From Pseudomonas sp. SJZ079 (GTDB lineage: Bacteria; Pseudomonadota; Gammaproteobacteria; Pseudomonadales; Pseudomonadaceae): DNA of 52,249 nt. The stretch spans positions 1 through 52,249 of the forward strand of contig NZ_VIUH01000031.1 in the NCBI RefSeq assembly GCF_007993865.1. Direction: 5' to 3'. The notes under the pieces are model-generated. The model saw only the letters and a program-made list of their open reading frames with translations, was not told the DNA's origin and ran no database searches. Positions 25,685 through 32,810 of this stretch are shown here, piece after piece; the first letter of the stretch is position 1; every line of letters begins with the position of its first letter. A program made the position numbers and the translations under genes.

Positions 25685-25836
25685 GTTGTCTTCTTCTGAT
25701 CGTGGCAATAACCGCAGTGGCAAGGTGCCGGCATTGTTGTGCGGATCACCCACTGGCGGCTTGACCTATATCAAGGCAGTGTTGGATTCGCGTAGGGCAT
25801 GGCGCGCCGGGGGCTGAAGAAGAGGGGGGGTAGGCT

Positions 25837-26670
25837 TCAACCCTGATCGCTGTCGGCCGCCACCTCGACGATAGTTGGCAAGCCGAAGAACTGTCGGGCG
25901 CATGCCGTGCTGTGCTCGGCCAGGCTTGCTTCGCTCTCGTTGCGGTGTAGCGCCACTTCACGCAGGACTTCACGCAAGAATGCCGGTTCATTGCGACCAC
26001 TCTTGGGTTTCGGTCGCAGGCTGCGCGGTAGCAGGAAGGGCGAGTCACTTTCCAGCATCAATCGGCCAGCGGGGATCTCCCGGACCAATGGGTGCAGGTG
26101 GGTGCCACGGCGCTCGTCGCAGATCCAGCCGGTGATGCCGATATGCAGGTCGAGATCGAGGTAGTTGAACAGCGCGCGTTTCTCCCCGGTGAAACAGTGC
26201 ACCACCGCCGCGGGCAAACGATCGCGGTAGTCGCGCAGTATCTCCAGCAGGCGCTGATCGGCATCGCGTTCGTGGAGAAACACCGGCATCTGCAGTTCCA
26301 CTGCCAGCGCCAGTTGTTCTTCCAGGACTTTTTCCTGCTGTGGGCGTGGCGAAAAATCGCGGTTGAAATCGAGGCCGCATTCACCGACGGCACGCACGCT
26401 CGGCTCGGCCAGCAACGCCTTGAGTTGACCCGCGCTATCGCTGTTCCAGCTGCTGGCATCGTGTGGGTGGATGCCGGCGGTGCTGAACAGACGTTGGCGG
26501 TCTTCGTCCAGCTGGCGGCACAGCTCCAGCGCCTGCTCACTCTCCGCCAGGCTGGTGCCAGTTAGCAGCAATTGGCAGACACCGGCGGCGAACGCACGGG
26601 TGAGCAGTGCTTCACGCTGTTCGGCAAAGCTGGGATGGGTCAGATTGACGCCGATGTCGATGAGTTGCAT
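25837..26670 (-). CDS. TatD-family metal-dependent hydrolase
   Basis: A 277-residue TIM-barrel metallohydrolase. MQLIDIGVNLTHPSF opens it. GECGLDFNRDF, VFLHERDAD, VVHCFTGEKRALF and LMLESDSPFLL supply the metal ligands. TatD proteins act as cytoplasmic 3'-5' exonucleases or deacylases of tRNA. I use ATG 26670; the frame continues 60 codons further through AT-rich intergenic DNA, which is not protein-like. The gene is followed 152 bp later by the interrupted chemoreceptor in the same direction. Confidence 0.92.
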   Translation of the reverse strand: MQLIDIGVNLTHPSFAEQREALLTRAFAAGVCQLLLTGTSLAESEQALELCRQLDEDRQRLFSTAGIHPHDASSWNSDSAGQLKALLAEPSVRAVGECGLDFNRDFSPRPQQEKVLEEQLALAVELQMPVFLHERDADQRLLEILRDYRDRLPAAVVHCFTGEKRALFNYLDLDLHIGITGWICDERRGTHLHPLVREIPAGRLMLESDSPFLLPRSLRPKPKSGRNEPAFLREVLREVALHRNESEASLAEHSTACARQFFGLPTIVEVAADSDQG

Positions 26671-26904
26671 GGTGTCACCTCTGGTCTGGGGCAGGCAGCA
26701 TAACAGAGCTTTTGTATTACAAATAAAACCAATAAATACAATAAGATAGGGTTGGTTATTAAGGCTTTGTAATAACTTTGGCTGGCGTCCAGAGCCCGGC
26801 TGTGCGAACCTCCGCGCCCCGCGCTCCTGGAACTTGTTGAGCGTAGCCATACTCTCAGTCGATCAGCTTCGCCCAAGGCGAGCCGACCCTGCCTTGGAGA
26901 CTCG

Positions 26905-28320
26905 ATGTCGCGATCGCTGCTTGCGCTTTGCCTGTTGCTAGTGGGGCTGCTGCCGTTGCCGGCCGCTGCCCGCCTGGCCGGGCCGCCAGAAGTCGGGCCG
27001 CCGACAGCGGTGCGCGACTTGGCGAGCATCCGCAGCAGCGGTGAATTGCGGGTACTGGTCAACCAGAGCCGCAACAGCTCGGGCGAGGTCAAAGGTCAGA
27101 GCATCGGTGTGGAATATCACCGTCTGCGCGCATTCGAACAGTACCTCAACCGTAAAGCCGGCGATGGTCGCGCGCTGAAACTGAAGATTATTCCAAAAGC
27201 CAAAGATCAATTGCTCGGTGCGCTGCAGCGCGGCGAGGGCGATCTGGTGGCGCCTGGCGAGCTGCTCACCGTGCCCGGCGGCAGTAAGGTCAGTGCCAGC
27301 GCGGCCATTCGCAGCAAGGTGCCGTTGATTATCGTGGCGCGCCAGGGCGACCGCCGCTACCAGCGTTTGGAACAACTGGCCGGACGTAGCGTGGCGTTAC
27401 CCGCCGGTAGCGCGGCAGGCGAGGCACTGCGCCTGGTCAACCAGAAACTGATCCAGCGCAAATTGCAGCCCATCATCGTCGAGTGGGTCGATCCGAGCCT
27501 GGCCATCGAGGATGTGCTGGAGATGGTCCAGGCCGGTATCTACAGCGTCACGGCGGTTGAACAGCCGATTGCCGAGCGCTGGGCCAAGGTGATGCCGAAG
27601 CTCCGTCTGGAGCACCACCTGGTGCTGGCCAATAACGGCGGCATGCGCTGGTATGTACGCCGGGACATGCCGATGTTGCGTGCCAGTATCGACCGCTTCT
27701 TCAGCAGCTATCGCAGTCCGGCCGACCAGGATGCGGCCTTCCAGCGGGTCTATCGACGCTTATACAAGGTGCACTACCCGCTGGGCCGGGCCGAGCGTCA
27801 GCGCCTGGAAAAACTGCGTCCAGTTTTGCAGCGTCATGCCGAGCAGAACAACTTCGATTGGCTGACTCTGGCAGCGCTAGCGTTCAAGGAATCGACCCTT
27901 AATCCTGCCGCCCGGGGGGCTGGTGGCGCTACCGGGTTGATGCAAATCACCCCGGCGGCGGCGAGCAGTGTCGGCGTCGGTAATATCGCGGCGCTGGAGA
28001 ACAACGTTCAAGCCAGCGCCAAGTACCTGGCGATGATCCGTCGTGGCTATTTCAACAGTCCTCAGCTGAATGAGCGGGAGCGCATGGCGTTCGTGCTGGC
28101 AGGCTACAACTTGGGCCCGCAGCGCGTGCAAAGCATGCGTGCAGAGGCTCGGCGGCGCGGTTTGAACCCTAATCAGTGGTTTTTTCAGGTCGAACGGATC
28201 GCCATGGAGCAAGTTGGCATGGGCGTGGTCAGCTATGTGAACAGCGTCAACAAGTACTACGTGGCGTATAACCGTGAGCGCTATTTGCTTGAACCGCAGG
28301 AAGCCAAGGCAAGCAAATGA
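26905..28320 (+). CDS. mltF2: MltF-like membrane-bound lytic transglycosylase
   Basis: A 471-residue envelope protein. It has a signal peptide (SLLALCLLLVGLLPLPAAA), a periplasmic solute-binding-protein-like domain of the SBP_bac_3 type (about residues 45-275: IRSSGELRVLVNQSRNSSG), and a C-terminal SLT domain with catalytic glutamate in LAALAFKESTLNPAA, then GATGLMQITP and AGYNLGPQRV. It cleaves glycan strands of peptidoglycan to 1,6-anhydro products. MltF is modular in this way, and the second pseudomonad copy is usually called MltF2; the symbol here rests on recalled synteny with TatD and the lipase locus. The upstream 234 bp is AT-rich. Confidence 0.87.
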   Translation: MSRSLLALCLLLVGLLPLPAAARLAGPPEVGPPTAVRDLASIRSSGELRVLVNQSRNSSGEVKGQSIGVEYHRLRAFEQYLNRKAGDGRALKLKIIPKAKDQLLGALQRGEGDLVAPGELLTVPGGSKVSASAAIRSKVPLIIVARQGDRRYQRLEQLAGRSVALPAGSAAGEALRLVNQKLIQRKLQPIIVEWVDPSLAIEDVLEMVQAGIYSVTAVEQPIAERWAKVMPKLRLEHHLVLANNGGMRWYVRRDMPMLRASIDRFFSSYRSPADQDAAFQRVYRRLYKVHYPLGRAERQRLEKLRPVLQRHAEQNNFDWLTLAALAFKESTLNPAARGAGGATGLMQITPAAASSVGVGNIAALENNVQASAKYLAMIRRGYFNSPQLNERERMAFVLAGYNLGPQRVQSMRAEARRRGLNPNQWFFQVERIAMEQVGMGVVSYVNSVNKYYVAYNRERYLLEPQEAKASK

Positions 28321-28424
28321 AAATCTAATTTATCGATGTTTTATAGCAATATTTTGTAATTTTAATATCGATTAATTGATTTATCCTGTGCGCCATTCCC
28401 CCACATAAACAAGGAACGCCGCAC

Positions 28425-28859
28425 ATGAGCACACTGACTAAAACCGTTATGGCCACGCAAGCAGGCTATGGCCTGACCATTCTGCGGATTATCGCCGGCG
28501 TGACCTTCGTCGCACACGGTTCGCAGAAACTCTTTGGCTGGTTTGGCGGCTACGGCCTGGCCGGTGTCGGCCAGTGGATGGAAAGCATCGGCTTGGCGCC
28601 CGGTTACCTGATGGCGTTGATGGCCGGTAGCGCCGAGTTTTTCGGCGGCTTGGCGTTGATCCTTGGCTTACTGGCTCGACCGGCTGCCGCGGTGCTGGCG
28701 CTGACCATGCTGGTGGCGATTGCCTCCGTGCACTTGGCCAATGGTTTCTTCATGAGTAATAACGGTTATGAGTTCGCCCTGGCATTGCTGGCCATCAGCC
28801 TGGCGGTGCTGAGCGAAGGGGCTGGCAAACTGTCGCTGGATCAGCGCATCGCCAGCTAG
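28425..28859 (+). CDS. DoxX family membrane protein
   Basis: A 144-residue protein with four hydrophobic helices. LRIIAGVTFVAHGSQKLFGWFGG is the DoxX signature, followed by AGSAEFFGGLALILGLLARPAA and a C-terminal SHLANGF-like turn and helix. DoxX proteins are inner-membrane components of quinone- or thiol-linked redox systems, and the partner here is not evident. AACAAGGAACG precedes the ATG. The 104 bp upstream is strongly AT-rich (TTTTATAGCAATATTTTG), unusual for this GC-rich DNA. A strong bidirectional terminator follows. Confidence 0.88.
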   Translation: MSTLTKTVMATQAGYGLTILRIIAGVTFVAHGSQKLFGWFGGYGLAGVGQWMESIGLAPGYLMALMAGSAEFFGGLALILGLLARPAAAVLALTMLVAIASVHLANGFFMSNNGYEFALALLAISLAVLSEGAGKLSLDQRIAS

Positions 28860-28881
28860 CCATTCGCCTGCTCATTGCGAA

Positions 28882-28912
28882 GACTAAGGCCCGCCCCGCG
28901 CGGGCCTTAGTC
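28882..28912. terminator. Bidirectional terminator between doxX and lipase foldase gene
   Basis: GACTAAGGCCCGC (28882-28894) and GCGGGCCTTAGTC (28900-28912) form a perfect 13-bp stem with a CCCGC loop. The next bases, ATTT, give a weak U-run on the plus strand. The hairpin ends four bases from the stop codon of the convergent foldase gene, so it can serve both. Confidence 0.8.
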
Positions 28913-28915
28913 ATT

Positions 28916-29980
28916 TCAGGAGGCGGGTTGCTTGCGCGCAGCCGCGAGTTGCTCGGCGGCATTCAGGCGCATGCGCTCATGCTCGTCGAAGCGCTGCTCG
29001 GCCAGTTGCTCGATGGCCTTGACTCTGTCACCGGTGCTCAGGCCCTGGTTGGCAGCGATCCGGCTTTTCTCCCTGAGGTAGCTGTCCAGGCGCTTGCTCC
29101 AGGCCTGGCGTTTCTGATCGAGTGCTTCCAGGCGCTGAGTGGCCTCGCCGCCGACCAGTTGCTGACGTAACTGACGGATTTTCTCCGAACGGGCACCTGC
29201 GGCCTGCAACTGGGCGGTCTGTTGGCGCAGTTGGTTTTGCAGTTGCGGCAGCAGCAGGTCCTGCATCTCCTCGGGCAGGCTATTGCGCAGGCGATCGACC
29301 GCCGCCGCTTTGCCGTCGTCATCCAGGCCGGCATCTTGCTGAATCGCCAGGCGTTGCAGGGTGAATTGGTTATAGGCCTGCTCGCGAGCGAAGAAAACCT
29401 GCTGCACCTCAGTGCTGAATAGGCGCGCGCGCAAGGCTTGCACCGCTGCCTCGCGTTGGCGCAAGGCGGCTAAATCGGCCACTTGTGGCAGATCGCGCTC
29501 CAGCAGCACCAGTTCGCGTTTGTAGTCGAGGTAGTGCGCCAGCAGAGCCAACGCCTGATCGCGGGCAGGGCCCTGCAACTGGTTGACGATATAGGCCTGC
29601 AGGCGCTCGACACTGGCGCTTACGGGTTCTTCGCCGATGCTGGCGAGGAAGTAATCGTAAATCCGTCGGATATCTTCGCTGATCAGCAGGTTGCCGGCGG
29701 CGTCGATGTGAAACGCGCCATCCACCTCGGTGCCGCTAAAGGAGGTGGGCAGCGCCTTGAGCGGCTTGACCGGTGTTTTTACAACCGGCGTCAGAGCCAC
29801 TTCCGTGGCTGTTTCACTGTGCTGTGGGGGGATTCTGGTTGTGGATGAGGCCTGTTTGAGCGTGTCGGTAGTGCTTACAGGATCGAGATAGAGCAGCACC
29901 GCAACGCCGCTAACGAAGACCATGGGTGACAGCAACAGTAGTTTTTTCACGGTATTTTTCACTGATTGGACGGTAGGCAT
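28916..29980 (-). CDS. lifO: Lipase-specific foldase (lipase chaperone)
   Basis: A 354-residue inner-membrane-anchored foldase, close to the usual 340. The N-terminus has one membrane helix (KLLLLSPMVFVSGVAVLLYL), then a variable proline-rich linker and a periplasmic helical domain. The steric-chaperone motif appears as IRRIYDYFLASIGEE, matching RxxFDY(F/C)LSxxGE with Tyr for Phe. The rest is alanine/glutamine-rich helix, typical of Lif. It folds the preceding lipase in the periplasm before type II secretion. It lies 54 bp downstream of the lipase gene on the same strand. Confidence 0.93.
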   Translation of the reverse strand: MPTVQSVKNTVKKLLLLSPMVFVSGVAVLLYLDPVSTTDTLKQASSTTRIPPQHSETATEVALTPVVKTPVKPLKALPTSFSGTEVDGAFHIDAAGNLLISEDIRRIYDYFLASIGEEPVSASVERLQAYIVNQLQGPARDQALALLAHYLDYKRELVLLERDLPQVADLAALRQREAAVQALRARLFSTEVQQVFFAREQAYNQFTLQRLAIQQDAGLDDDGKAAAVDRLRNSLPEEMQDLLLPQLQNQLRQQTAQLQAAGARSEKIRQLRQQLVGGEATQRLEALDQKRQAWSKRLDSYLREKSRIAANQGLSTGDRVKAIEQLAEQRFDEHERMRLNAAEQLAAARKQPAS

Positions 29981-30034
29981 CTGGTGTACTGCGCATGGGC
30001 TGAATGGGGCCCAGCCGGGCCCCTACACCTAGCG

Positions 30035-30979
30035 CTACAGCCCGTCGTTTTTCAGGCGATTGGCGTGTTGCCGGTAGACGCTCACCGGGTCGGTCTCGAA
30101 CCAGCTGGTCAGCCCGAAGCTCTGATTGACTTCGTCGAGGTGGTTCATCCGGTAGTCGTCGCGGATCACCTTGCCCATGTGTGAGCTGCAACGACTCACC
30201 AGGCCATCGTTGGCCTCGCCATTGAAGGTCAGGGCCGTGGCGCCGAGCAGCAGGTCGCTCGGATCGAGGATATTGGTCACCGGGCTGGTGCCGCTCCAGG
30301 AGTAATAGCGCACGCCGTTGACGCTATAGGCGCCTTCGCCGCATGCACTGGTTGGCAGGCCTTGTGGGTACTTGGCATTGAACTGCGCCGCGCCAACGCT
30401 GTTGAGGGACTCCAGTGCGCCCAAGGCGTTTTGCGGGGAGGTGCTGGAGCTACCGGAGAGGAAGTTGATCAGGCTGCCGAGACCGTTGACGATGCCCGAG
30501 AGCAGGGCTTCGCCGGCAGAGCCAGGCGGTACCTGACGGATAAAATCGGCTGCGGCCGAGCCTTTATGCGGTGCGCCCACGCTGGTGGCCGACGCGACCA
30601 GCTGCGGGCTGACTGCGGCGACGTAACGAATGGTCGGGCCGCCATGGCTATGGCCGATCAGGTTGACCTTGGGCTTGCCACTGATCGCGACAATTTCTTC
30701 GACCTGTTCCAGCAGTTCCTCGCCACGTGCTTCCGAGGTATTCAGCTGGCTGACCTCTGTGGTGTACACGCTGGCACCGTCACGGCGCAGGGCCGAAGAA
30801 ATGCCGTACCAGTAGTCAATGCCGAGGATGCTGTCGAACCCCAGCATGCCGTGGGACAGCACAATAGGGTATTTGGTCTGGGTGTAGCTGGAAGAGCCGA
30901 ACCAGCCGGCTTGAGTCTGGGCGGAAGCCAGCAGTCCGGCTCCCAGGCAGAGGGCGAGCAGAGTCTTATTGTTGTTCAT
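30035..30979 (-). CDS. lipA: Secreted triacylglycerol lipase (family I.1)
   Basis: A 314-residue preprotein with signal peptide MNNNKTLLALCLGAGLLASA then QTQA. The mature enzyme starts near GWFGSSSYTQTKYPIVLSHG. The nucleophile elbow is IGHSHGG with Ser111, the acid is expected near GATALTF/NDGLVSRC, and the histidine lies in MNHLDEVNQ. Cysteines in TSACGEG and SRCSS form the family disulfide. It hydrolyses long-chain triglycerides extracellularly. Length and the adjoining foldase fit P. aeruginosa/P. alcaligenes-type lipases. I take the ATG at 30979; the upstream opening to 31057 runs through the promoter leader. A sigma-54 promoter match lies about 95 bp upstream. Confidence 0.95.
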   Translation of the reverse strand: MNNNKTLLALCLGAGLLASAQTQAGWFGSSSYTQTKYPIVLSHGMLGFDSILGIDYWYGISSALRRDGASVYTTEVSQLNTSEARGEELLEQVEEIVAISGKPKVNLIGHSHGGPTIRYVAAVSPQLVASATSVGAPHKGSAAADFIRQVPPGSAGEALLSGIVNGLGSLINFLSGSSSTSPQNALGALESLNSVGAAQFNAKYPQGLPTSACGEGAYSVNGVRYYSWSGTSPVTNILDPSDLLLGATALTFNGEANDGLVSRCSSHMGKVIRDDYRMNHLDEVNQSFGLTSWFETDPVSVYRQHANRLKNDGL

Positions 30980-31073
30980 TGGCGCTCTCGAAGTGAATTG
31001 AGTCGGGCAGTCAGTGCAATCCTTGCGGCCACCACGCCCGTCCCGGGGCGCATACATCGGCCAGCGGTGTAGC

Positions 31074-31088
31074 GCAGGAACCGTGCCA
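31074..31088 (-). promoter_or_regulatory. Sigma-54 (RpoN) promoter upstream of lipase
   Basis: On the minus strand the site reads TGGCACGGTTCCTGC: the -24 GG and -12 GC are ten bases apart, as required, and TGGCACG is the exact -24 consensus. The expected transcript start is near 31062, leaving a leader of about 80 nt before the lipase ATG. Lipase genes of P. alcaligenes and P. aeruginosa are known to use RpoN with a response regulator. Confidence 0.75.
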
Positions 31089-31192
31089 TTGCTCCTGCTG
31101 CCAGCGGGGAGCGCTCTGGAACAGGTACTTGAGTGCCAAGTGTGCGGAGTACCAGGCAGTCAGGGCGGACGCCTGTGTTACGCGGCGAAACG

Positions 31193-31723
31193 TCAGGGCG
31201 ACTCCTTAGGCCGCAGTGGCCACTGCTGCAACTGCCGATAGTGGCTGCCATGGGCGCTCTGCTCGGAGGCGAACAGGGCAAAATGGCTGACTGGCCAATC
31301 GAAAGATGGGGTGGCATCGGCTGGCAGGCGTGGGCAGCGCCGCAGCAGGCTCAGGTGGGCGCGGAACGGGCGGTCATCCAGGTTGATGCCAGTGTCCAGC
31401 AGCGTGTCGCGCAAACCCTGAGCCAAGTCCTGCAATGCCTCGGGTGGCTGGTTCGGCGCCAGATACAACAGGCCACTGTTGAACCGCCCGAGATGATCCA
31501 GGTGCAGATCGAACGCGGGCACTTGCACGGATGCCGCGAGGCTTAGCAGTGTGGGCAGCTGAGTAAGTGGCTGTTGTCCCAGAAACACCAGCGTGAGGTG
31601 CAGATTAGCCGTCGCGACCGGGCGGCCTTGCAACTGCAGGTCGTCGCGCCAGGTGGTGATTGCCTCGGCCAGTCGAGGGGGGCAGCGCAGGGCAAAGAAT
31701 AAGCGTAAAGCATCGTCGTTCAT
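31193..31723 (-). CDS. thpR: RNA 2',3'-cyclic phosphodiesterase / 2'-5' RNA ligase-like
   Basis: A 176-residue member of the 2H phosphoesterase superfamily. The two catalytic HxT/S motifs are HLTL at residues 42-45 and HLSL near 128, with FFALRCPP at the start as in ThpR/LigT. The enzyme opens 2',3'-cyclic phosphates in RNA and can join tRNA halves in vitro. Cytoplasmic. It lies upstream of the lipase gene in the same direction, with 213 bp between; the lipase has its own promoter. Confidence 0.92.
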   Translation of the reverse strand: MNDDALRLFFALRCPPRLAEAITTWRDDLQLQGRPVATANLHLTLVFLGQQPLTQLPTLLSLAASVQVPAFDLHLDHLGRFNSGLLYLAPNQPPEALQDLAQGLRDTLLDTGINLDDRPFRAHLSLLRRCPRLPADATPSFDWPVSHFALFASEQSAHGSHYRQLQQWPLRPKESP

Positions 31724-31947
31724 GACTACCGGCTCGGCTGTGGACTGCCGTCTTGACAGTATTGCGCAGGCTTCTCTAGGATGCTGCCCATGCGCCGATT
31801 TAAACAGCTACTTGCGGGGCGCCGAGCCACTTGTTCGATACAAGGCTCTGAGAAGACTTCCACGGAGGCTTCGAAATACCGCTAAAGCGCTGGTTCGGTG
31901 TCGCCTCTCACCGCTGCCCAGCGGGATTCCTGAGGCGGAGACATGAC

Positions 31948-32256
31948 ATGAGCTGTCCCCAATCGCTGATTCGCCTGACCCCGATTACCTCGGGGCGGAT
32001 TCAACGCAACCCCAAAATTCTTCTTGGCGGCAGCCATCAACCGACCCTGCTGCGCTATCTCGACGGCTGGCCGATGCGTTGGGGCGGCCGGCGCACCTTT
32101 CTGATTCAGTTCGTGCATGACGGCGAGTCGCTAGCGCGCTTTGCCAGCGACAGTTTCGATTTCGCCGTGCTGCAAGCACCTTGCGCCGAACGTTTGCACG
32201 ACAGCGTGCGGGATCTGATCCGGGTGGCCAAGCAGGGGCTGATTACCCGACGCTGA
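31948..32256 (+). CDS. Conserved hypothetical protein
   Basis: A 102-residue protein, MSCPQSLIRLTPITSGRIQ and on, with WPMRWGGRRTFLIQFVHDG in the middle and a C-terminal segment DSFDFAVLQAPCAERLHDSV. No domain is recognised; the end slightly recalls the tail of a methyltransferase fold but is far too short. I recall a similar-sized gene between thpR and greB in other pseudomonads, which supports it being real. It converges with greB across 16 bp. No signal peptide or membrane helix. Confidence 0.6.
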   Translation: MSCPQSLIRLTPITSGRIQRNPKILLGGSHQPTLLRYLDGWPMRWGGRRTFLIQFVHDGESLARFASDSFDFAVLQAPCAERLHDSVRDLIRVAKQGLITRR

Positions 32257-32272
32257 TCTGGCTGGGGTCGAC

Positions 32273-32770
32273 TTAAAGGTACTCGATCGCGATCACATAC
32301 CAGGCTTTCTCGCCGGTCGGGGTTTGCACGCGCACCTCGGCATCCAGGGCCTTGCCGACCAGGGCGCGGGCCAGTGGCGAGTCGATGCTGATCAAGTTCT
32401 GTTTCAGGTCCAGCTCGTCGGGGCCGACGATGCGGTAGCGTGACTCGCTGCCGTCGTCGTCTTCGAGGGTGACCCAGGCGCCGAAGTAGACCTTGTTCGC
32501 ATCGGTTGGCCGCGCGCTGACCACCTTGAGGTTCTCCAGACGCTTGGTCAGAAAACGCACGCGGCTGTCGATTTCGCGCAGCATCTTCTTGCCATAGGTG
32601 TACTCGGCATTTTCCGAGCGGTCGCCTTGCGCCGCCGCTTCGCTGACCGACTGCGTGACCTGTGGGCGGCGCACGTGCCACAACTCGTGCAGCTCGGCGC
32701 GCAGGCGTGCCTCGCCTTCGGGGGTGATCAGTGGGGTGCCGGCGCTGCGGGGGGGGCGATAGCGGCTCAT
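32273..32770 (-). CDS. greB: Transcript cleavage factor GreB
   Basis: A 165-residue Gre factor. The N-terminal coiled coil has the acidic tip GDRSENAEYTYGKKML, followed by EIDSRVRFLTKRL, and the FKBP-like C-terminal domain ends GEKAWYVIAIEYL. YTYGKK and FLTKRLE mark GreB rather than GreA. It rescues backtracked RNA polymerase by stimulating transcript cleavage. The gene starts at ATG 32770 and is followed by the ABC permease region in the opposite reading arrangement, with both on the minus strand: the permease ends 40 bp upstream. Confidence 0.94.
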   Translation of the reverse strand: MSRYRPPRSAGTPLITPEGEARLRAELHELWHVRRPQVTQSVSEAAAQGDRSENAEYTYGKKMLREIDSRVRFLTKRLENLKVVSARPTDANKVYFGAWVTLEDDDGSESRYRIVGPDELDLKQNLISIDSPLARALVGKALDAEVRVQTPTGEKAWYVIAIEYL

Positions 32771-32810
32771 GAGACTGCTGAGTAACCGAGAAAACGCGAG
32801 TCTAACAAGA

